14,820 nt of DNA from NCBI GenBank assembly GCA_028565635.1, contig JAOXYB010030411.1:1-14820 (forward strand). The letters run 5' to 3'. Origin of the DNA: Phoronis ovalis (lineage: Eukaryota; Phoronida; Phoronidae). Below are positions 8,758 through 14,820 of this stretch, piece after piece (position 1 is the first letter of the stretch; each line of letters begins with the position of its first letter). Below the pieces are notes generated by a model. The model was not told where the DNA came from and did not search any database. It saw nothing but the letters and a program-made list of their open reading frames with translations. The translations under genes and the position numbers were made by a program.

Positions 8758-8767
8758 AGGAAGGGGG
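8758..8767 (+). promoter_or_regulatory. Polypurine tract (plus-strand primer site)
   Basis: AGGAAGGGGG lies three bases before the TG that starts the 3' LTR. This is the position and composition expected of the RNase H-resistant primer for plus-strand DNA synthesis. Confidence 0.8.
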
Positions 8768-8770
8768 TAA

Positions 8771-9074
8771 TGTAATGTCCTACGTCCTTGGGCTTCGGCC
8801 TTGTCCGGTCTGCACCCGCAAAATGAGGCTCGGGAGAGCAATATAAACGAGAGATTTCTGATAATTGCTCTCTCCTGTGGCTGACAGCCAACTGAAAGGA
8901 CGTACAATAAAAGCCTCTTGATATCTGACGACACGTTACCTTCTGATATCACCATACAACACAACCAGACATTACAAGTTGACAGCGTAGTCCACACACG
9001 CCTCCTCCGCACACTACAATTAGCGGCATAGATTCCGTTACAATTGGCGGCAGCACTACTGAAATATCATTACA
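8771..9074 (+). repeat. 3' LTR, complete (304 bp)
   Basis: It starts TGTAATG and ends CATTACA, a 7-bp perfect inverted terminus with TG..CA ends, just after the polypurine tract. Inside are TATAAA at 8842-8847, a predicted start near 8873-8880, and a poly(A) signal AATAAA at 8906-8911, which define U3 of about 105 bp and R-U5 of about 199 bp. Two fragments of the same LTR family lie at the element's left end. Compared with those, this LTR has an extra unit of about 24 bp near 9012-9038, apparently a tandem duplication of the TACAATT-GGCGGCA segment. No five-base target duplication could be paired. Confidence 0.85.
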
Positions 9075-9417
9075 CAATGTACCAGATACAATGACAAAGA
9101 TTCAACTTGGCAATTGACCAACTTTTTAAGATCATTCTAAAATCCAACCTAGCCTAACGTAACCATCCACTTATGGCTTTTATAAATCGACTTGTCCAGT
9201 TAAGGCTTTGTCTTCCAGCATGTGGCGCAACGTGATGTACCCTCTCGGAAACAAACATGGCCACCAGTCCATACTGAAAGTTTTAAAATAAAATAAAATG
9301 TTCATTCTCACATTTTACATCTTATGGCTGGATGACAATTTTAGTACATTCAAAAAACAACAAAAATGATGTAACATTATATATGATGAGCATGTGTGAT
9401 ACTATGCAAAGCATAGT

Positions 9418-9681
9418 CTAACAAAAATGATGTGCATGAAAAAAAAAGTGCAGTGATTCGTCTTGGTAGTGGTTATTATTTGGAGGAACCCTTAATGAAG
9501 TCAATAGTATTTGCAAATAGGTTAACGGCTTTTTGCCTTGAGTGGCATCCCCCAACAAAATAATACGTGTCACAAGTATCTCCCCTGGATAATGGTCTTT
9601 TTTGTCTGGCTCGAAAGATAATTGCTCAGGCATTGCAAAATTTGAAGCAATAGATGGTAAAATTCCAGGTTGTAAGGTAGC
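9418..9681 (-). CDS. Unrecognised possible exon (hypothetical)
   Basis: A minus-strand frame of up to 88 codons opens just after a CTGTAG that could be a splice acceptor. The sequence mixes charged and hydrophobic residues in a protein-like way, including 'DHYPGEILVTRIILLGD' and 'LQILLTSLRVPPNN', unlike the Lys/Asn/Ile-rich shadows nearby. No domain is recognised, no partner exon or donor was identified, and it may be a fragment of a mobile element or chance. Confidence 0.22.
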   Translation of the reverse strand, partial: ATLQPGILPSIASNFAMPEQLSFEPDKKDHYPGEILVTRIILLGDATQGKKPLTYLQILLTSLRVPPNNNHYQDESLHFFFHAHHFC

Positions 9682-9799
9682 ATACTACAGAAAGCCAAGT
9701 GGCTTGAAACTTGCAGCATAAGCTATATATCTGCCACAGGAGATACCACTGACTATTCATGCATACTTCGCATGGCAGTCAGATGGGGGATGCGTAATT

Positions 9800-9925
9800 G
9801 GGTGCGAACGCACCCCCCACCCTTTTGAAATGGGGGTAACCCATGTAATGTTAACGCACCCCCTTTGAAATGGGAGGACCCCGGGGAGGACCATTAATGT
9901 AATGTTAACGCACCCCCCTTTTGAA
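9800..9925 (+). repeat. GC-rich imperfect tandem repeat
   Basis: Units start AACGCACCCCC at 9807, 9853 and 9907. The first two continue through TTTGAAATGGG and end ATGTAATGTT; the third is truncated. GGGTGCG-AA-CGCACCC at 9800-9815 is a perfect seven-base-pair hairpin. The C runs contrast sharply with the AT-rich surroundings. Origin unknown. Confidence 0.6.
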
Positions 9926-10533
9926 AAAGTGTGACGGGTCTGCTTCGGGTGGCCATTTCACATGGGTTTCCATACTGTTTTAACTAAAATTAGGAAATTC
10001 CAAAATTCCTTAAGAATTTTATATATCCTTGTTCAAAATTGTAAATATTTTCCGTTTTATTTAATAAGTTTTATTTACTTATTAATATAAGTTAGTGTTT
10101 TTTCTCAGCAGTATGCAATCAGATATGTGTTTTAAAAAGGGTGACATGAACTTTAGCAACCTTTAGTGATATTTTTCAATGACAAATATGCACATACAGT
10201 ACAAGCCACAAAAACATGATATAAAATTGGTTTACATTGTAAATTATACGCACCGGTAAATGCACTACATATACTCATAGTATATCCAGGGTATCATCAA
10301 TCTTATCTCACACATTATATGCCTGGGATCTTTATAGAGCATATAAGAGCCACATTATTTATACATTAAATCTACTGTGAGATTCAAATCTGACAAATTA
10401 GTAATACTCTGTACAAATTCGATAATTTAGTTACAAATATAATTTATCAATCTGCAGTGTTCTGCTAATTGCTCAGTAGTACTCTTTTGCATAAGGAGAT
10501 TGCAAAAAGAGTTCACCTCTAGGTAGAAAAATA

Positions 10534-10764
10534 TTCCGGAAGACGTGATTGGTAGAAGAATATTCTGGATCAATTTCTGATCGGATCAAAAATATTCTGC
10601 AACAAATATTCTGGATCAATTTGATCGGATCAAAAATATTCTGCAACACATATGCCTTTTGAAAATGATTGACGCGAAATTTTAAAAAATGGCGGCCCCC
10701 AGAAGCCGACTTTTCGCAAAGCAGTATGGGATATACCCCCCCCCTGGCAGCCGCCATTTGCATC
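10534..10764 (+). promoter_or_regulatory. Probable FUBP promoter and 5' UTR
   Basis: Upstream of the first coding exon are an ETS-type site (TTCCGGAAG, 10534-10542) and an inverted CCAAT box (ATTGG, 10548-10552). There are also two oppositely oriented YY1-like sites, AAAATGGCGGC (10686-10696) and GCCGCCATTT (10750-10759). This combination is typical of broad housekeeping promoters. Between them lie two tandem copies of a 46/44-bp unit and an in-frame ATG at 10726. The start of transcription cannot be fixed from sequence. Confidence 0.5.
10559..10648 (+). repeat. Tandem duplication of 46/44 bp in the promoter
   Basis: Unit 1 (10559-10604) and unit 2 (10605-10648) are identical except for a 2-base indel (ATTTCTGATC versus ATTTGATC). 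Each contains AATATTCTGGATC and GATCGGATC, so each carries paired GATC-centred palindromic halves. Near identity suggests a recent duplication. Confidence 0.85.
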
Positions 10765-10851
10765 ATGTCACGTTGGGACCGTTGGGATCAACCAGCACAG
10801 AGTCAGGCCGAACTTTTACGCTATCAAGACGCTCTCGCGAGAGTAAGACAG
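10765..10851 (+). CDS. KHSRP/FUBP: FUBP/KHSRP orthologue, coding exon 1
   Basis: Encodes 29 residues from ATG 10765 to a phase-0 donor (CAG|GTAATT), ending 'DALARVRQ'. Together with exon 2's 'IAAEM' this reproduces the N-box helix (DALQRARQIAA) of far-upstream-element-binding and KH-type splicing regulatory proteins. Those are nuclear proteins that bind single-stranded DNA and AU-rich RNA through four KH domains to control transcription, splicing and mRNA decay. The N-box mediates contact with repressor partners such as FIR. The leader 'MSRWDRWDQPAQSQ' is not one I know. An in-frame ATG at 10726 with a better Kozak context (A at -3, G at +4) would add 13 residues; I chose 10765 because the upstream stretch overlaps a YY1-like promoter element. 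The KH exons lie beyond the window. Confidence 0.78.
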
Positions 10852-11190
10852 GTAATTTTCGAATACATTTACACACATTTCAATGACTCGTAACAACGAT
10901 GCATTTATACAAAATTATTGCCAATATTTCTTCCTTGCGACTGTTATTAAAATAAAATTCAACGGAGTGCCGGCAAAGTACAAATCCGACTATGAGCATG
11001 ATTTTTCTAATATCTAATACCGAACGCAGGCTAATAAAAAGCCTCTATATTCGTGTCTAATAATGATTACTAACTTACTAACTTAATTACAGTTTATGTT
11101 TTTGCGTTTAAATTTTTCACAACAAAATTTCTTTACTGTCATTCTGTATGAACTTGGAAATTATATTACTTCCTGTTAGACATTAAGTAT

Positions 11191-11619
11191 TTAACTTGCC
11201 CGGGGGGTGTGGTCAATATGAAAGTTGGTACGCATGTTCCAACAAAATTTCGCGTGAAAGGGTATGTTTTCGAACCGCCGGCGCATAACGCGCATTACGT
11301 GCTTAGGGTCTGTTTTTTGGCTAAAATCACGAAAAGGGGTGGTTTTTTGGAGGTGTGACACTTCCTAAGGGGTGTTGTTTGGAAGTCTCACTTCGTTGTA
11401 AATACGGTCAAGAAAACTTAATATGTTTACCAGGATGTGTATTCCCCGTCATATGAAAGTTTTTAAAAAATCACTTCCTTAGGGGTGTATTTAAAAAAAA
11501 TCACTTCCTTAGGGGTGTATTTTTTGTTGAATTTCACTTCGTTAGGAGCTTTTTTGAAAAGTCGTGTTGGAACATGGGTACCCACTTTCATATTGACCAC
11601 CCCCCCAGGTTAACTTGCC
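11191..11619. mobile_element. MITE with 10-bp target-site duplication
   Basis: TTAACTTGCC occurs at 11191-11200 and again at 11610-11619. Between them is a 409-bp unit whose ends are inverted repeats: 11201-11243 and the reverse complement of 11566-11609 share GGTCAATATGAAAGT and CATGTTCCAAC. G runs sit at the very tips. The interior carries repeated 30-bp units and no transposase. A 10-bp duplication points to a Mutator-like or related superfamily; this assignment is an inference. Confidence 0.8.
11358..11555 (+). repeat. Internal ~30-bp tandem repeats of the MITE
   Basis: TCACTTCCTTAGGGGTGTAT occurs exactly at 11471 and 11501, 30 bases apart. Degenerate relatives are at about 11358 (ACACTTCCTAAGGGGTG), 11387 (TCACTTCGTTG) and 11533 (TCACTTCGTTAGGAG). 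Confidence 0.7.
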
Positions 11620-11873
11620 TATCGTTGTGGTGATTTTATTGTAGGCTACTAGGTTCTTGAAAGAATAAAACCGCATGGTATTGGCATTGGCCGAAAATTG
11701 CCACTTTGATTAAGAAATAGTCGTCATAGATAAATGAATTTCCAGTTGATTTCCGTACTTTTAAAAACCAGAAGTTACACTTCTTTTACTTTCGACCACA
11801 CTAGAATTCTAGAATGTAGATGTCGCTGTTGAAATTAGGAAATGTTCATTTGACTTATAGTACCATTGAACCT

Positions 11874-12020
11874 AGTCCTAATAACAGGCCCAATTTTACT
11901 GTCGTATTGCTCCTAATACTCTTGCTCAGAAAACCATCGTCTTTCGAAATTAACAAAAACGATGAAAATTCTCATACAACAGTGCTCCGATGGTATTAGG
12001 TTGTTATCATCAAGTGAAAA
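11874..12020 (+). repeat. Interspersed repeat, copy A (intron 1)
   Basis: Shares AGTCCTAATAA.AGGCCCAAT and the downstream order with copy B at 12668 (same strand). It shares GAAATTAACAA.AAC.ATG and AATTCTCATACA with the inverted copy C at 12881. A CCTAATAC..CCATCG / CGATGG-TATTAGG pair inside could fold into a stem. Confidence 0.6.
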
Positions 12021-12200
12021 ATATATAAATATTTCTTGTGGCACAACATTTGAATTTTAACTCAATAAATACGAAGCTTAGCCCCGTAATGGCGCCTTTC
12101 TGGCATCTACATTGATTTTCACTGAATTTTAACCATCTGACTTATCTACGCATGTAGATTTGTACTTTCTTAACTTAGGACTACATTGAACCATTTTCAG

Positions 12201-12321
12201 ATTGCAGCAGAAATGAAAGAAGCTCGAGGACAACCAGCAGGTGGTGACACAGGAGGAGGCATAAAGCGGTCGTGGGACAGCACTGGTGATGCTGGTTGGA
12301 ACAGCAGTTCTGATCAAGCGG
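12201..12321 (+). CDS. KHSRP/FUBP: FUBP/KHSRP orthologue, coding exon 2
   Basis: A 121-nt exon from a TTTTCAG acceptor to a donor (GCGG|GTAATG), entering in phase 0 and leaving in phase 1. It begins 'IAAEMKEARG', completing the N-box helix started in exon 1. It continues through a Gly-rich linker to 'GGGIKRSWDSTGD', which matches the family's conserved 'GYGGQKRPLEDGD' block, a nuclear-localisation-type basic patch before the first KH domain. Position of the intron within the RQ/IAA junction fits the vertebrate genes as I recall them. The linker is Gly/Ala/Asp-rich and presumably disordered. Identity rests on these two blocks and exon 3; no KH domain is in view. Confidence 0.8.
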
Positions 12322-12667
12322 GTAATGACAAATGCTGAATTTGACCATTTACAGTTATAGCAATCTAGTGTTGATTTCGCTATGTTTTATTAACCAAGAT
12401 TAGATTGAGTGCTTTGTAATACAGTTAATGTTAATATGTCAACTTTATATAAAGGGTTTGCTTGTTAGGCCTACAAAAAAAATTGTATGGTTCCTATTAC
12501 ATTCATGACTGAAAAAAGTAGGGTAGGTAGGTTAAATTGTTTTTATTTGTCCAAAGCATGAAAAGAATAACAACACAGGCATTTGCTGAGAATTTGTTTT
12601 CCTAGGCCTTATTAGGAATATGGAATGGTGTTGTCATACAAATATCCATTCACTGTGGGTTTGTATT

Positions 12668-12816
12668 AGTCCTAATAATAGGCCCAATACTGACATATTG
12701 GTCCTTATACTTTCCTATTCAAAAACTATCATCTTTCAACTAAGACTCACCCATCATGTGATATTTCACATACAACAGTACTGTGATAGTCTTAGTTTGT
12801 TATTATCAAATGAAGA
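12668..12816 (+). repeat. Interspersed repeat, copy B (intron 2)
   Basis: A diverged direct copy of 11874-12020: AGTCCTAATAATAGGCCCAAT at the start, CATACAACAGTAC.GTGATAGT in the middle and TTTGTTATTATCAAATGAAG at the end. It has its own internal inverted pair CAACTAAGAC / GTCTTAGTTT. Confidence 0.6.
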
Positions 12817-12880
12817 AAGTAAAATGTATGCATAAACAAATCAGTAAAATGAAGTGACTTCCCTGGGAGGCACAGTTATG

Positions 12881-12991
12881 ACCATCTGAGCATTGGTGTA
12901 TGAGAATTTTCATTGTTCTTGTTAATTTCGAAAAACTGTAGTTTTTGAATAGGAAATAGTTGGGGCCAATACGTTAGGTATTATTAAGACT
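12881..12991 (-). repeat. Interspersed repeat, copy C (inverted)
   Basis: The reverse complement begins AGTCTTAATAATACC and contains CCTATTCAAAAACTA, shared with copy B, and TTTTCGAAATTAACAA plus GAAAATTCTCATACA, shared with copy A. B and C therefore form inverted arms about 65 bp apart, like the ends of a roughly 324-bp element. Confidence 0.6.
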
Positions 12992-13132
12992 ACTTTTGAG
13001 TCTGACGTAACTGAAAAGTTGTAACAGATTATCGGGTGTACAAATCACATACTCTCAAAATGAAATGTCCAGATGTAACAGTTCATTTGATATAGCAATT
13101 TCGTAAAACCGTTTCAATATAAGATGCACTGA

Positions 13133-13312
13133 TGCCTTTGTTTTCAATGTAGCATAATGTATGTAATGCTTCATAATGATTTTAATATAACATTAAGTTA
13201 ATAATACAACCATACTTAAGCAGTAGACTGTGCGTCTTATCTCAGGCATTAATATTATATTAAAATCATTATGAAGCATTACATACATTATGCTACATTG
13301 AAAACAAGGGCA
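13133..13312. repeat. Long near-perfect hairpin (64-bp arms)
   Basis: The segment 13133-13196 pairs with 13249-13312 at 62 of 64 positions (mismatches at 13137 and 13191), around a 52-base loop. The arms contain TGTAGCATAATGTATGTAAT. It ends 119 bases before FUBP exon 3. High arm identity means a recent foldback or MITE insertion; no clear target duplication is visible. Confidence 0.9.
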
Positions 13313-13431
13313 GAAAGTGGCAAATGTCTCCTTGACCACTTTCCTTTAGATTGCATGCTAGGTTTTAGTAAACTAACCAGTTCAGTTGCTTGGGCACAAG
13401 AGCATTACTTTCATATCTCTAAAAATGTCAG

Positions 13432-13467
13432 GGTCAGGAGCCAAAAAGTTAGCTACAGGTGAAGATG
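13432..13467 (+). CDS. KHSRP/FUBP: FUBP/KHSRP orthologue, 36-nt coding exon 3
   Basis: A very small exon between ATGTCAG and the strong donor GATG|GTAAGT. Joined in phase 1 to exon 2, it reads 'GSGAKKLATGED', aligning with the family's 'DQP-x-AKK/SKKLA' segment that follows the QKR block. Its length is divisible by three, so skipping it would keep the frame. The long hairpin ending 119 nt upstream could influence its inclusion. The next exon, expected to lead into KH domain 1, is not in the window. Confidence 0.68.
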
Positions 13468-14820
13468 GTAAGTATGGACAACCTAAATCCTGTTAAAATG
13501 TGGTAATATGTAACTTAAAAAAACTTGCATCCAGATAGCCAGTTCTCTCCCGCATTGTGACTCATTATCGTGTTTTCTGTGGTATTGCTGCTTGTGCTAA
13601 ACTAAGTGTAGTATGCTGGAGGTTGCTACTATCCAGTGATGTTATTTCATAGTGCCATTCTTCATGTTGGAAATAAAACCTCTCGTGTTTGAAAGCGACA
13701 CAGAAACTCATAAGAGATGTCAAACTTTGAACACAGACTAAGCAAATGTTGACTTGAAAAGCTCAACATTTTAGTGGCACATATCCTGAAACACAAAAGA
13801 GCTCAGAACTCCAAAATGTCATGTTCCACCATCTACATTGCTATGAAATTACAATTTGGCAGGCTTTCATTATGTGGGGATTTGCAGACCAAATTAATTT
13901 GGTTCTAAATTTAAGACGAATAGAATTTTTTTTTCTAACGCTAAATTTCAAAATATGTGCAGGTGCAGAGCACTGGCTTTATGCATGTTATTAAGATTCA
14001 AATATATTGAGTTTCAATACCATGATTTAATTTTTGCACAGTGCAGCTTACTGGTTGTCAAAATGTTATCTTTAAAGAGAACGACTTTGTCATGGTGTAA
14101 TCTTGCTAGCTATTCAAGTGCCTCTTCACTTGTTTCACTCGAAAGGCTGGTAATTAATATCTTGCTCAGCTCTGTAACAAGTATGCCTAATGCTGATGAC
14201 AGGGTACATGTTCATAACAAAATAATGGATGGGTATTCATTCATCTCATATCACCTAATGTTGCTACCTAATGTTAGAAAGCAAATAGAACTTCTGAAAC
14301 ATTCTGCCAGGAATTTGGTGCACTCTGATTTTCTGTTTCTTTCAGATAGCTGCAGGTGCTGCTCCAAGACATTGTGTAGTATAGTTTATGGACAGCCATT
14401 TCATGTACAATATAGGCTATGCTCAAAACTTTCTAGCAGCTGCTAAGATTGCACGAATTCACTCTTATATTTGTAGCTCATAAACACAAAATATTGTATA
14501 AAATATAATGTGTAATCAGTTTAATTTTCTGTTCGTGAGGTGTTGTACCACTAAATCATTCGAATCGAATTTATTTGGCTGGCCATGAGCTGTGCTGCAT
14601 GTATCTAGTTGCCATCTTACATGGCAAGATACCTTCCTGTTAATACTGATTTCAATTGTCTGTATAATGCTAAAAAGTATCAAACTTGCCTACATAAAGC
14701 TTGACTGTTAGTTTGTACCAATTTTTATTTACTGTCTTTTTAATCTGTGCTCGCATTGTAAGTATTCCTAAAAGGCTGTTGTGCTGGTCTTTTGTTTCCT
14801 ATGCCCATGCAACATACCTA
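13468..14820 (+). other. FUBP intron 3 (partial)
   Basis: It starts at GTAAGT and runs off the window. It contains AT-rich DNA with one long open frame (13955-14446) that I regard as chance. I looked for an exon leading into a KH domain and found none. Confidence 0.6.

Larger units (their letters stand above)
4562..9074 (+). mobile_element. 5'-truncated, degraded Gypsy/Ty3-type LTR retrotransposon
   Basis: Reading along the plus strand: a rearranged 5' end (LTR fragment, tRNA-Leu half, inverted LTR fragment), a broken integrase, an SGNH-like ORF, a long non-coding tail, a polypurine tract and an intact 3' LTR. Placing integrase last in pol, with a GPY/F-like tail, fits the Gypsy/Ty3 order. 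A primer-binding site for tRNA-Leu two bases after the LTR is implied by the inverted fragment. Gag, protease, RT and RNase H are absent, so the copy is not autonomous. No target duplication could be matched at the two ends, as expected if the left end arose by an aberrant event. Confidence 0.8.
9075..10530. other. Intergenic stretch between the retroelement and the FUBP promoter
   Basis: AT-rich DNA with a C/G-rich repeat island at about 9800-9925 and a small perfect hairpin (ACTATGC-AAA-GCATAGT, 9401-9417). One minus-strand frame, open from about 9681 to 9418 after a TAG, has rather protein-like composition ('FEPDKKDHYPGEILVTRII') and could be an exon or a transposon remnant; I do not recognise it. 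Nothing else is supported. Confidence 0.35.
10852..12200 (+). other. FUBP intron 1
   Basis: A phase-0 intron bounded by GTAATT and a TTTTCAG acceptor. It holds a MITE with its target duplication (11191-11619) and one copy of a diverged repeat (11874-12020). The rest is plain AT-rich intron. Confidence 0.7.
12322..13431 (+). other. FUBP intron 2
   Basis: A phase-1 intron from GTAATG to ATGTCAG. It contains repeat copies B and C in inverted orientation and the 64-bp-arm hairpin at 13133-13312. No additional exon was recognised. Confidence 0.7.

Noticed and set aside
8653-9012. Minus-strand frame of 119 codons across the LTR
   Set aside because: It is antisense to the LTR and tail; its composition follows the LTR signals and it has no recognisable domain.
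1025-9961. 15-bp word TCGGGTGGCCATTTC shared by the element at 1003-1318 and the region near 9948
   Set aside because: Flanking bases do not match, and a single 15-mer match in a window of this size can occur by chance.
13955-14446. 163-codon plus-strand open frame
   Set aside because: It lies in FUBP intron 3, shows no domain, and a frame of this length is plausible by chance in 15 kb read in six frames. A TTTCTTTCAG inside it looks like an acceptor, but what follows does not match the FUBP family.

Overview
The window looks like AT-rich animal nuclear DNA. Coding sequence comes in short exons with GT/AG borders and matching phases, separated by kilobase introns, and much of the rest is transposon debris. 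An F-type-lectin gene with an added C-terminal domain, a decayed 'HEEADTR'-type repeat protein and a Gypsy-type retrotransposon primed by tRNA-Leu together suggest a marine invertebrate, most likely a mollusc. That taxonomic guess is an inference.

Layout. (1) 1-2258, minus strand: two exons of a secreted lectin-like gene, the C-terminal half of an F-type lectin domain at 2258-1979 and a following exon at 189-1 that runs off the window. The phase-1 intron between them contains a roughly 315-bp MITE-like inverted-repeat element. (2) About 2740-4090, plus strand: a frameshifted fossil of a repeat-associated invertebrate protein family. (3) 4562-9074, plus strand: a 5'-truncated Gypsy/Ty3-type LTR retrotransposon. 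It keeps a broken integrase, a downstream frameshifted SGNH-hydrolase-like ORF in the env position behind a good splice acceptor, a 1.6-kb non-coding tail, a polypurine tract and a complete 304-bp 3' LTR. Gag, protease, RT and RNase H are missing. (4) 9075-10530: repeat-bearing intergenic DNA. (5) 10534-14820, plus strand: promoter and first three coding exons of a FUBP/KHSRP (FUSE-binding/KH-type splicing regulatory protein) orthologue. Its introns hold a MITE with a 10-bp target duplication, three copies of a diverged repeat and a nearly perfect 64-bp-arm hairpin just upstream of a 36-nt exon.

The most unusual object is the 5' end of the retrotransposon. The 3' part of an LTR (plus orientation) is fused to the exact 3' half of a tRNA-Leu, from the anticodon to a non-templated-looking CCA. 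That is followed by a reverse-complemented U5-R segment ending near the LTR's predicted transcription start. It reads like a tRNA-primed minus-strand strong-stop cDNA still joined to its primer, caught in genomic DNA.

The lectin gene and the FUBP gene are unrelated host genes facing away from each other. The retroelement and the fossil gene lie between them.
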